Assembly (NCBI GenBank): GCA_963705495.1 | Contig: CAVPJQ010000015.1 | Span: 62,001 to 126,000, forward strand | Reading direction: 5' to 3' | DNA length: 64,000 bases | DNA from: DATBVX01 sp963705495 | GTDB taxonomy: Bacteria; Pseudomonadota; Gammaproteobacteria; Steroidobacterales; Steroidobacteraceae | In this document: positions 34,422-42,500 of the stretch, one piece after another | How the letters are laid out: each line of letters begins with the position of its first letter | Position numbering within the stretch: the stretch's first letter is position 1 | Notes under the pieces: generated by a model | The model's database searches: none | Told to the model about the DNA's origin: nothing | The model's input: only the letters and a program-made list of their open reading frames with translations | Made by a program: the position numbers and the translations under genes

Positions 34422-35669
34422 CTATTCGTACCGCAGCGCTTCGGCTGGCTCGGTCAGCGCCGCCCGCCGGGCGGGATACAGAGTCGCGAGCACAGTGAGG
34501 GCAAAAGCGACCGTTGCGATGATCACCACGTCGGCGACCTGCAGGTCCGATGGGATCTGGGTAATGTAGTACACGTCCGCGTCCATGATCTGAAACCCAA
34601 AGGTGTGCTCGAGCCAGGGCGCGACCGTTGCGACATTGAGCGCGAGCAGCACACCTGCGATGACCCCGAGGGCCGTTCCCAGCCACCCGATCACCACGCC
34701 CTGCGTAAAGAAAACACCGACCACCGTGCGCGGCCTCATGCCGAGCGTGCGCAGGATCGCGATGTCGGTGCGCTTGTCCGTGACGACCATGACGAGCGTC
34801 GCAACGATGTTGAACGCTGCCACGGCGACGATCAGCAGCAGGATCAGCGTCATCATGGTTTTCTCAATGCGAATGGCGCGAAAGTAGCTGGCGTTTTCCT
34901 GCGTCCAGTCGCTCACGGAAAAGTTGCCGCCCAGCGATTTGCCGGTTTCGGCAGCGAGGCGCGGTGCTGCGAACACGTCGGCGAAGCGTAGCCGTATGCC
35001 CGTGGGCGCGGAGCCCTGTCCCTGCAGCGCGAGAGCATCGTCCAGGCTGACCAGGGCCAGGATGCTGTCATGATCCTGCAGGCCGACTTCGAACAGTCCG
35101 GACACCGTGAACCGCTGGATACGCGGACTCAGTGCGCCGCTGACCGGGTCTGCGACCGGCACCATCACCGTCACGCTATCGCCGGCCGAGAGCGACAACT
35201 GATAGGCCAATACCCTGCCCAGTACGATATTGCGCGCACCCGCGACCAAAGACCCGAGATCCCCTGACACCATCGAGTCAGAAACTGTGGAGACCGAAGA
35301 CTCGGCCACCGGATCGATACCCCGGATGAGGGCTGGCTGCAGCTCCGGGTCATGCGCGAGCAGCCCGTGCAATTCGACATAGGGAGCAGCGCCCGTGACC
35401 CCGGGAACGCGACGAGCCTGCTCAACCAGCTGCGGCCAATGCGCCAGTGCCTGCGGATCACCTGACAGCTTGGCGTGCGCGGCGAGGCTCAGCAGCCGGT
35501 TTCGTAGTTCGTCCTCGAAGCCATTCATGACCGAAAGAATCGTGATCAGCGCGGCGACACCCACGCCGATTCCAAGCATCGATACCCAGCTGATGAAGGA
35601 GACAAAGAACTGGCTGCTGCGGGCACGCACGTAGCGCAGTCCGATGAACAGCGGCAGGGGAAGCGACAT
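34422..35669 (-). CDS. lolC: Lipoprotein-releasing ABC transporter permease, LolC/LolE family (first copy)
   Basis: 415 residues, same length as the downstream paralogue. N-terminus MSLPLPLFIGLRYVRARSSQ is the typical LolC/E start, with the first helix at about 21-48 (SMLGIGVGVAALITILSVMNGFEDELRNR), a periplasmic domain, and three C-terminal helices ending in YPARRAALTEPAEALRYE. ATG 35669 is used; the open frame continues 98 codons upstream through intergenic DNA and is not conserved. It heads the lolC-lolE-lolD run; the next gene starts immediately at its stop, implying coupling. Confidence 0.9.
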   Translation of the reverse strand: MSLPLPLFIGLRYVRARSSQFFVSFISWVSMLGIGVGVAALITILSVMNGFEDELRNRLLSLAAHAKLSGDPQALAHWPQLVEQARRVPGVTGAAPYVELHGLLAHDPELQPALIRGIDPVAESSVSTVSDSMVSGDLGSLVAGARNIVLGRVLAYQLSLSAGDSVTVMVPVADPVSGALSPRIQRFTVSGLFEVGLQDHDSILALVSLDDALALQGQGSAPTGIRLRFADVFAAPRLAAETGKSLGGNFSVSDWTQENASYFRAIRIEKTMMTLILLLIVAVAAFNIVATLVMVVTDKRTDIAILRTLGMRPRTVVGVFFTQGVVIGWLGTALGVIAGVLLALNVATVAPWLEHTFGFQIMDADVYYITQIPSDLQVADVVIIATVAFALTVLATLYPARRAALTEPAEALRYE

Positions 35670-35785
35670 GCGGTGGCGCCGTGCGAAAGTGCGGGGAATT
35701 AGAACATATGAGACGCCCGTCACACAAAAACCCATTGCCGATGAATTGCTTGCGTCGAAATGTTCCGAGCGCTTCTGCCGGTTGC

Positions 35786-35791
35786 TATAGT
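35786..35791 (+). promoter_or_regulatory. Candidate extended -10 promoter for the small exported protein
   Basis: TATAGT at 35786-35791 is preceded by TGc (35783-35785), forming an extended -10. A weak TTCCGA lies 17 bases upstream (35763-35768). It is about 33 bases before the ATG at 35824, and GGGAG precedes that ATG. Confidence 0.45.
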
Positions 35792-35823
35792 CGCGCCGGG
35801 CTTGAAATCCAGGGAGTGAAGTC

Positions 35824-36108
35824 ATGAAGAGTGGACTACTCGCCGCTGCGGCCCTGGTTGCGACCGCGCTCGCCGGTGCCGCCTCCGCGGAGACCATCGT
35901 GATGGGCGACAGCATCGCCGTACGTGAGAGCACCGTTGCGCATCCGAACCGCGGCATGTCCATGTCCGCAGTCGAAGCGAAATTCGGTCAGCCGGCGAAC
36001 CGCCACAGCGCGGTCGGTCAGCCACCGATCACGCGGTGGGACTATCCGGGCTTCAGCGTGTACTTCGAACACCAATTCGTGATTCACGCGGTGGTCTCGG
36101 GCTCCTGA
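35824..36108 (+). CDS. Small exported protein of unknown function
   Basis: 94 residues. A clear Sec signal peptide (residues 1-22, basic start then LLAAAALVATALAGAASA with an AxA cleavage site) leads to a mature chain of about 70 residues. The mature part has RGMSMSAVEAKFGQPANRHSAVGQPPITRWDYPGFSVYFEHQFVIHAVV. The GMSMxxVEAxFGxPxxxxxxxGxPPITRWxY pattern is reminiscent of the SmpA/BamE-like small beta folds, but that is only a resemblance. A good SD (GGGAG) precedes ATG 35824. It is monocistronic, between divergent lolC and mfd, and followed by a hairpin. Function unknown; probably periplasmic. Confidence 0.75.
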   Translation: MKSGLLAAAALVATALAGAASAETIVMGDSIAVRESTVAHPNRGMSMSAVEAKFGQPANRHSAVGQPPITRWDYPGFSVYFEHQFVIHAVVSGS

Positions 36109-36120
36109 TCTTCCCCGGCG

Positions 36121-36165
36121 GCGCTGGTTCGAAGGCCAGCGCTCGCCATCCTCTTCTTTCTCGCT
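36121..36165 (+). terminator. Hairpin terminator after the small exported protein gene
   Basis: GCGCTGG (36121-36127) pairs perfectly with CCAGCGC (36136-36142) around an eight-base loop, followed by a pyrimidine-rich stretch with several T residues (36143-36165). It lies 12 bases after the stop codon. Confidence 0.5.
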
Positions 36166-36196
36166 TGAGATTTGCGGCGCCCGGCCGTCCGGGTAA

Positions 36197-36199
36197 GCT
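36197..36199 (+). other. mfd upstream region, no clear promoter
   Basis: The space between the terminator hairpin and the mfd ATG at 36242 contains only a weak TTGCGG...TAAGCT pair with 16-base spacing. I do not assign a promoter from it. Confidence 0.2.
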
Positions 36200-36241
36200 T
36201 GCGCGCCTTCGATTCGACGATGTGCGTGTGCCCGGCCGCTG

Positions 36242-39200
36242 ATGATTCTCAACCCACCCCCGTCTTTACCTGCAGCCCTGCGCCAGCGCTGGGGGCAACT
36301 CCACGGCGCCGCCGCTGCACTCGCGATCGCACAGCATGCCGAGCGCTCCGCGCGCCCCTTGCTGGTGATTGCTGCCGGCGCGCGGGAAGCTGAACGTCTG
36401 CAGGGCGAAATCGAATTCTTCGCGCCGCACGACCTGCCAGTGCACCTGTTTCCGGACTGGGAGACTTTGCCCTACGACCTGTTTGCGCCGCATCCGGACA
36501 TCGTGTCGCAACGGCTCACGACGCTGCACGGACTGCCGGAGTTGTCCCGAGGTGTGGTGCTGGTGGCGCTGGGCACGCTCCTGCAGAGATTGCCTCCGCG
36601 ACAGTGGATCGACGCGCACGTACTGGATCTGGCGCGCGGCGCGAAACTCGAGCTCGAGGCATTCCGCGCGCGCCTGGTCGCTGCGGGTTATGCCCACGTT
36701 TCACAGGTCACTGCCCATGGTGAGTTCGCGGTGCGCGGCTCGCTGCTCGACATCTACCCCATGGGCAGCGAAAGCCCGGTGCGCATCGATTTGTTCGATG
36801 CCCAGATCGACTCGATCCGCGTCTTCGATCCGGAGACGCAACGCTCAACCGGCCAATTCGAGAAGCTGCGCTTGCTGCCGGCACGTGAATATCCGCTCGA
36901 TGCGCCGGGTGTGCGCCAGTTTCGCAGCCGCTATCGCGTGCGCTTCGAGGGCGACCCGAACCGCTCAGCGGTATACCGCCAGGTGAGCGATGGCATTGCA
37001 CCTGCGGGCATCGAGTATTACCTGCCGCTGTTCTATGAGCGACTCGAGACACTGTTCGACTATCTGCCGCGTGATGTCGCGCTGATCGACGCCGCCGACG
37101 CGCCATCGCGCGCCGGACTGCTCTGGAACGAGATCGTCGAGCGCCACGAGCAACGACGCCACGATACCGAGCGCCCGGTGCTTGCTCCAGCGGAGATCTT
37201 CCTTCAGCCCGAAGAACTGCTGGCGCGGATGGGCGCGAGTGTCCTCGTCGAAGTGTCGCCTCATAAGATCGAGCCTGGGTCCGCGGCTGAGGCCTTCGTG
37301 AACTTTCCGTCACGCCTCCCGCCCTCGTTGCGCCTGGGAGCACACGCGGATGATCCAGGCATGGCGCTGCAGGCATTTCTTTCCGGATTTCCAGGGCGCG
37401 TGCTGTTCGCCGCCGAGTCAGCGGGTCGACGCGAGATTCTGCTCGATCTGCTGCGTGGGCGAGACATCGAGGTCACCGTCTTCGAAAACTGGCATGCCTT
37501 TATCGACGGTACCGCGCCGATCGGCCTCACAGTCTCCTCTTCCGCCGGCGCGCTGCTCCTCGACACCCCGCCCCTGGCGCTCGTCACCGAAGAGCAGATT
37601 TTCGGTGCGCGTGCCCAACAGGCCCGACGACGGCGCCGCGCGGAACGGGACCCGGCCACACTGCTGCGAGAACTCACCGACCTGCGTCTCGGCGCCCCCG
37701 TGGTGCACGACGATTACGGTGTCGGGCGTTACCAGGGCCTGGTCACGATGGAAATCGCCGGTCAGCGCGGCGAGTTCCTGCTGCTTGAGTACGCTGACGG
37801 TGACAAGTTGTACGTGCCGGTTCATGCCCTGGACCGCGTGAACCGCTATACCGGCGCGGCTCCCGAGACCGCACCGCTCCATAAGCTCGGCACTGATCAG
37901 TGGGCGAAGGCGCGTCGTAAGGCGGCGCAACGGATCAGGGACGTCGCCGCGGAGCTGCTGGACCTCTACTCGCGCCGTGCCGCGCGCCATGGCACCAGCC
38001 TCAAGGTCAGTGATGCGGAATACCGCGCTTTTGTTGCGGGCTTCCCGTTCGAGGAAACCCCCGACCAGCAGCAGACGATCGAACAGGTGATTGCCGACCT
38101 CGAGTCGGAGCGACCCATGGATCGGGTCGTGTGCGGCGATGTCGGTTTCGGCAAGACCGAGGTCGCGCTGCGTGCCGCCTTCGTGGCAGTGCAGGCTGGC
38201 AAGCAGGTCGCGGTGCTCGTGCCGACCACGCTCCTCGCCCAACAGCACCAGCAGACTTTTTCCGACCGTTTTGCGGACTGGCCAGTGCGCATTCAGATGC
38301 TGTCGCGTTTTCGTTCCGGTCGTGAGACCGCTGAAACCGTCGCGGCACTCGCCGCGGGGCAGGTCGACATCGTGATCGCGACACACCGGCTGTTGCACGC
38401 CAACGCCCGGTTCCAGAACCTCGGACTCGTGATCATCGACGAGGAGCACCGTTTCGGCGTGCGTGACAAGGAAAGACTCAAGGCGCTGCGCGCCGAAGTC
38501 GACGTGCTGACGCTGACGGCGACGCCGATCCCGCGTACGCTCAACATGGCCCTGGGGGGCCTGCGCGACTTGTCACTGATCACGACCCCACCCGCTGAGC
38601 GGCTCGCGATACAGACGTTCGTGAGCGAGTGGAACGGGCCGCAGGTGCGCGAAGCCTGCTTGCGCGAGATCCGTCGCGGCGGTCAGATCTATTTCGTGCA
38701 CAACAGCGTCGAGTCGATCGAGCGGCGTGCCGCCGAGATTCGCACGCTGGTTCCCGAAGCGGGAGTGCGCGTCGGCCATGGGCAAATGCGTGAGCGTGAT
38801 CTCGAGCAGCTCATGCTCGATTTCTATCATCGGCGCTTCAACCTGCTGGTGTGTACGACCATTATTGAGAGCGGTATCGATGTACCGACGGCGAACACGA
38901 TCGTCATCGAGCGCGCGGATCGGTTCGGCCTCGCACAATTGCACCAGCTGCGCGGGCGCGTCGGTCGCTCGCATCACCGCGCCTATGCCTACCTGATCAC
39001 GCCGCCGCGCCCGGTCATGAGTGCTGATGCCATAAAGAGGCTCGAGGCGATCGAATCGCTCGAGGATCTTGGGGCCGGCTTCGTGCTGGCCACCCACGAC
39101 CTGGAGATTCGCGGCGCGGGCGAGCTCCTGGGCGAAGAACAGAGCGGACAGATCCAGGAGATCGGCTTCAGCCTGTATATGGAGCTGCTCGATCGAGCCG

Positions 39201-39733
39201 TGCACGCGCTCAAGTCGGGCGCAGAGCCCGATCTCGAGAGGAGTATCCGTGCGGGTCCCGAGATCGAGCTGCGCCTGCCCGCCTTGCTACCGGAGCACTA
39301 TGTCGCCGACGTGCATCTGCGGCTCACGCTGTACAAGCGTATCTCCGGCGCGCCGGACAACCAGGCGCTGGATGATCTGCAGGCCGAGATGATCGACCGT
39401 TTTGGTCCGCTGCCCGAGCCGGCACGCAGCCTGTATCGAATCGCAGTGCTCAAGCTTCGCGCGCGAACCCTCGGTATCGCCAAGATCGACGCCAGTGCAC
39501 AGGGGGGCTACGTGCTGTTCAACGAAGGCAACGCGATCGAGCCGCAGACGGTCATCCGGCTGGTGCAGTCGCAACCCAAGGTTTATCGGCTCGATGGGCC
39601 ACTCAAGCTGCGCTTCGCCTGGCGTTGCGACAGCGACGCTGAACGCTTGCGCCGGACTGCGGAACTGATCGACGCGCTGGCAGGCGCGCCGCCCGTTGAG
39701 CTCAAGAACGCGACCCGCTCCGCTTCGAGGTAG
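36242..39733 (+). CDS. mfd: Transcription-repair coupling factor Mfd
   Basis: 1163 residues. Translocase that removes RNA polymerase stalled at lesions and recruits UvrA. Domain order: UvrB-like N-terminal modules (1-340, with FPDWETLPYD), the RNA-polymerase-interacting CarD-like domain (about 480-560, VHDDYGVGRYQGLVTME), RecG-like helicase core with Walker A GDVGFGKTEV (about 630-640), DEEHRFG box, TATPIPRTLNMAL and QLRGRVGRS, and the C-terminal D7 regulatory domain. ATG 36242 begins the known start MILNPPPSLPAA. csiV follows with an 11-base gap, a conserved pair. Confidence 0.96.
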   Translation: MILNPPPSLPAALRQRWGQLHGAAAALAIAQHAERSARPLLVIAAGAREAERLQGEIEFFAPHDLPVHLFPDWETLPYDLFAPHPDIVSQRLTTLHGLPELSRGVVLVALGTLLQRLPPRQWIDAHVLDLARGAKLELEAFRARLVAAGYAHVSQVTAHGEFAVRGSLLDIYPMGSESPVRIDLFDAQIDSIRVFDPETQRSTGQFEKLRLLPAREYPLDAPGVRQFRSRYRVRFEGDPNRSAVYRQVSDGIAPAGIEYYLPLFYERLETLFDYLPRDVALIDAADAPSRAGLLWNEIVERHEQRRHDTERPVLAPAEIFLQPEELLARMGASVLVEVSPHKIEPGSAAEAFVNFPSRLPPSLRLGAHADDPGMALQAFLSGFPGRVLFAAESAGRREILLDLLRGRDIEVTVFENWHAFIDGTAPIGLTVSSSAGALLLDTPPLALVTEEQIFGARAQQARRRRRAERDPATLLRELTDLRLGAPVVHDDYGVGRYQGLVTMEIAGQRGEFLLLEYADGDKLYVPVHALDRVNRYTGAAPETAPLHKLGTDQWAKARRKAAQRIRDVAAELLDLYSRRAARHGTSLKVSDAEYRAFVAGFPFEETPDQQQTIEQVIADLESERPMDRVVCGDVGFGKTEVALRAAFVAVQAGKQVAVLVPTTLLAQQHQQTFSDRFADWPVRIQMLSRFRSGRETAETVAALAAGQVDIVIATHRLLHANARFQNLGLVIIDEEHRFGVRDKERLKALRAEVDVLTLTATPIPRTLNMALGGLRDLSLITTPPAERLAIQTFVSEWNGPQVREACLREIRRGGQIYFVHNSVESIERRAAEIRTLVPEAGVRVGHGQMRERDLEQLMLDFYHRRFNLLVCTTIIESGIDVPTANTIVIERADRFGLAQLHQLRGRVGRSHHRAYAYLITPPRPVMSADAIKRLEAIESLEDLGAGFVLATHDLEIRGAGELLGEEQSGQIQEIGFSLYMELLDRAVHALKSGAEPDLERSIRAGPEIELRLPALLPEHYVADVHLRLTLYKRISGAPDNQALDDLQAEMIDRFGPLPEPARSLYRIAVLKLRARTLGIAKIDASAQGGYVLFNEGNAIEPQTVIRLVQSQPKVYRLDGPLKLRFAWRCDSDAERLRRTAELIDALAGAPPVELKNATRSASR

Positions 39734-39743
39734 ACTCCACGCC

Positions 39744-40394
39744 ATGCTCCGGTCCGTTGTCGCCTCATTCGTTGCCGCGTTCGCCCTCACGGCTTCCGCC
39801 GCGGAGCCCGCGGGCCAGGCCGACGATACGCGCTACAGCGTGGAGCTCATCATCTTCCGACCAACCGTGCCCCTCGGCGTCACCGAAGACTGGCAAGGCG
39901 AGGCGCGGGCGATCAGCAATCCGGTCTTCGGCGGATCCGAGAACGATGAGTCGGGTAAGGACGTGTCGCGGCCGGCGAGTGCCGGGGCCCTCAACGTGGG
40001 TCCGATGTCGCCGGCCCTGTTCAAGCTCGCGGGCATCGAGTCGAGTCTGCAGCGCAGCCACGATTACGAAGTGCTGGGCCACATCGGCTGGACCCAGCTC
40101 GCAGTACCGCGCGGTTCGGGTCTTGCCGCAGACCTGTCACAGCTCGGACTTGGAACCGCGACGCTGCGGGGAACGGCCGCGGTCGAGCGCGGCAAGTATC
40201 TCTATCTGAGGATCAATCTCGCCTACACACCAGCCGATCCGCCCATTGCTCTCGTCGGCACCGCAGCGCCCACAAGACCGGTTACGTTCACGCTGGACCA
40301 GGTACGGCGGGTACGAAACTTCGAGCGCCATTATTTCGATCACCCGGCGTTCGGCGTCATTGCGATGGTCGCGCCGTTAACCGGCGCGCGTTGA
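39744..40394 (+). CDS. csiV: CsiV-family exported protein
   Basis: 216 residues from ATG 39744. A Sec signal peptide (SVVASFVAAFALTASAA) covers residues 3-20, then DDTRYSVELIIFRP opens the mature protein. The VELIIF start, RSHDYEVLGHIGWTQLA and a C-terminal RNFERHYFDHPAFGVIAMVAPL match the CsiV family, a periplasmic protein that supports peptidoglycan synthesis and cell shape in Vibrio and is typically encoded right after mfd. The 11-base gap to mfd supports co-transcription. The in-frame ORF start at 39696 lies inside mfd and is not used. Confidence 0.85.
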   Translation: MLRSVVASFVAAFALTASAAEPAGQADDTRYSVELIIFRPTVPLGVTEDWQGEARAISNPVFGGSENDESGKDVSRPASAGALNVGPMSPALFKLAGIESSLQRSHDYEVLGHIGWTQLAVPRGSGLAADLSQLGLGTATLRGTAAVERGKYLYLRINLAYTPADPPIALVGTAAPTRPVTFTLDQVRRVRNFERHYFDHPAFGVIAMVAPLTGAR

Positions 40395-40449
40395 GTATTG
40401 CGCCGCTTTCGGACGCGCGCTAGCGCAACTCTGCGCAGCGTTGCCCGGG

Positions 40450-41412
40450 TTATTTCGCTGACACCGCGACTCGATTCCTGCCACCGGACTTCGCGACCCG
40501 CAGCGCCGCCTTGGCCCGCTCGAGCAGGATCTCCGGCGCAGCGTCACTCCCCGGGACCATGCTGGCGGCACCGCAACTCACGGTGACATAGCGTTCCACG
40601 GGCGAACGCGGATGATGGATGCGCTGCTCGCGCACCCGGTCACGAACCGTGTCAGCAAAAGGCAGCGCCTGCTCTACGGTCATGCCCTGCACCAGCGTGA
40701 TGATCGTGCCACCTTCCCAACGGGCCATCAGGTCGCTGCTGCGTCGCAGGCATCCGGCGATCGTGCGTCCCACCCGTTTGACACACGAATCGCCCGCAGT
40801 GCGCCCAAACGTGTCGTTGTAGGCGCCGAGCGCGTCGATATCGAACATGAGCAGCGCCAGGCGTCGGTTGTCACGCTGCGCAATGGCCCAGTCGCGCTTC
40901 AGCAGCTCCTCGAAATAGACGCGGTTGTGCAGGCCCGTCAGCCGGTCGTCGCGCGCCACGTTGAAGGCCGCGCCGCCGCCGGCCGCGGCGGGGCTGCCGT
41001 TCTCGCGCGGCATCGTGGCGCGATTGTCGAGCCGCATGCGCTCGCTCGCATCGCGATGAAAGCCGGCGTAGTGAGTAATGTCGCCCTTGGCATTCCTGAT
41101 CGGCACCAGGGTCATCTCGTTCCAGAAACGCGTGCCGTCCATCCGGTAGTTGCGCATCAGCACACGGCAGGTCGTGCCGTCTGCCATCGCCTGGCGGATC
41201 CGCTGACGCGTCTCCTGTTCCCGATCCTCGGCCTGCAGCAGTCGCAGGTCGCGACCTTGCAGCTCCTTCGCTTTGTAGCCCGTCAGCTTCTCAAAAGCTT
41301 CGTTGACGAACACCACCGGCCAGCCGTCCGTGCCTTTCTCGCAGATCGCAATGCCGTCCGGGCTCATTTGCACCAGCCGGTGCAGCAGGTCCGGGGTGAG
41401 TGATCCGCTCAT
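40450..41412 (-). CDS. LOV-like PAS plus degenerate GGDEF signalling protein
   Basis: 320 residues, no membrane segments. Residues 12-125 form a PAS domain with strong LOV resemblance (NEAFEKLTGY, GRDLRLLQ, NYRMDGTRFWNEM, a C-terminal FHRDASERM), but Leu56 replaces the Cys that forms the flavin adduct and Asp55 replaces Asn. Residues 150-315 are a GGDEF domain: the substrate region DIDALGAYND is recognisable, but the signature reads EGGTI (233-237) in place of GGDEF, so cyclase activity is unlikely. The I-site RxxD (RSSD, 224-227) is kept five residues upstream, suggesting c-di-GMP binding. ATG 41412 overlaps the nagZ stop (ATGA), so expression is coupled to nagZ. Domains are clear; function is inference. 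Confidence 0.85.
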   Translation of the reverse strand: MSGSLTPDLLHRLVQMSPDGIAICEKGTDGWPVVFVNEAFEKLTGYKAKELQGRDLRLLQAEDREQETRQRIRQAMADGTTCRVLMRNYRMDGTRFWNEMTLVPIRNAKGDITHYAGFHRDASERMRLDNRATMPRENGSPAAAGGGAAFNVARDDRLTGLHNRVYFEELLKRDWAIAQRDNRRLALLMFDIDALGAYNDTFGRTAGDSCVKRVGRTIAGCLRRSSDLMARWEGGTIITLVQGMTVEQALPFADTVRDRVREQRIHHPRSPVERYVTVSCGAASMVPGSDAAPEILLERAKAALRVAKSGGRNRVAVSAK

Positions 41413-42461
41413 GCGCGCCCCGCCTCGAGACTGAGCGCCGGCGGCTCGAAACTGTTGCGCAAGCGTTGGTTGACGTCCTGCCAGCGCGCAGAGGCCAGCA
41501 GGGTTCTGCGGTCGGGCGCTGACCGGCCATGCAGCCGCATCAGCCGCGCCTGGCGCGCAGGATCGCTGACATCGCCGAGTCCATCGATCAACTTCACCGC
41601 CGCCGCTCGATCGTTGCAAACCGGCAGTACGTCACAGCCGGCAGCGAGCGCGAGCCGCGCGCGTTCGAGCATGTTCCCGGCGATTGCAGCTCCCGCCATG
41701 CTGAGGTCGTCGGCAAAAACGACACCGTGAAAGCGCAACTCGCCGCGCAGGATGCCCGTGATCCAGCGTACCGACAGGCTCGCTGGCAGGGAATCGACGG
41801 CGGGAAAAACGACATGGGCCGCCATTACGCCGGAGATGCCGTTGACGATCAGGCGACGGTACGGCGCGAGTTCCGCATCGAGATCCACCAGGTCGCGACG
41901 ATCCACTGGCACCGCGACGTGTGAGTCTGCAACGACAGCCCCGTGACCCGGAAAGTGCTTGGCCACCGACACCATGCCCGCTTCGCGCATTCCGCTCATG
42001 ATTGCGACGGCGAGCGCGCAAACCACCTCGGGATTTCGATGCAACGCGCGATCCCCGATGATCTCGCTCACCGCATAGTCCAGATCGACTACCGGCGCAA
42101 AGCTCAGGTCGACCCCCACCGCCCGCAACTCTGACGCCAGCAACCAGCCACACAGTCGCGCCAGCTCAGTGCCCGCCTCGGCGTCGAGGTCGTATTGGTG
42201 ACCGAGAAAGCGTGCCGGCGGCAGGGCGGAGAACGCCTTGCGAAAGCGTTGCACGCGCCCCCCTTCGTGATCGACGGCAATAATGAGAGGCGGATCGCGC
42301 AGCGCATGCACCTCGTCCGTGAGACGCTCGACCTGCTCCGGGCTGGAATAGTTGCGCGAAAACAGCAGTAAGCCGCCGACCGACGGGTGTCGGAGCAGCT
42401 CGCGGTCCGTGGCATCGAGCTCCTGGCCGCGGACGTCGATCATCAAGGGTCCGAGTGACAT
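41409..42461 (-). CDS. nagZ: Beta-N-acetylhexosaminidase NagZ
   Basis: 350 residues. Cytoplasmic glycoside hydrolase family 3 enzyme that removes GlcNAc from muropeptides in peptidoglycan recycling, producing signals for ampC regulation in some bacteria. GH3 motifs: VDHEGGRVQR, VAKHFPGHG with the catalytic His loop DSHVAVPVD, and the nucleophile Asp in FADDLSMAGA. Length equals E. coli NagZ. It is preceded by rlmD (39-base gap) and overlapped by the PAS-GGDEF gene. Confidence 0.95.
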   Translation of the reverse strand: MSLGPLMIDVRGQELDATDRELLRHPSVGGLLLFSRNYSSPEQVERLTDEVHALRDPPLIIAVDHEGGRVQRFRKAFSALPPARFLGHQYDLDAEAGTELARLCGWLLASELRAVGVDLSFAPVVDLDYAVSEIIGDRALHRNPEVVCALAVAIMSGMREAGMVSVAKHFPGHGAVVADSHVAVPVDRRDLVDLDAELAPYRRLIVNGISGVMAAHVVFPAVDSLPASLSVRWITGILRGELRFHGVVFADDLSMAGAAIAGNMLERARLALAAGCDVLPVCNDRAAAVKLIDGLGDVSDPARQARLMRLHGRSAPDRRTLLASARWQDVNQRLRNSFEPPALSLEAGRA

Positions 42462-42500
42462 ACGGACTTCCTACCTCCGGAAACACCGATTCTGGCGCTC

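Noticed and set aside
40395..40449. Possible terminator between csiV and the PAS-GGDEF gene
   Set aside because: Only a five-base stem (GCAAC/GTTGC) with a long loop and no T-run.
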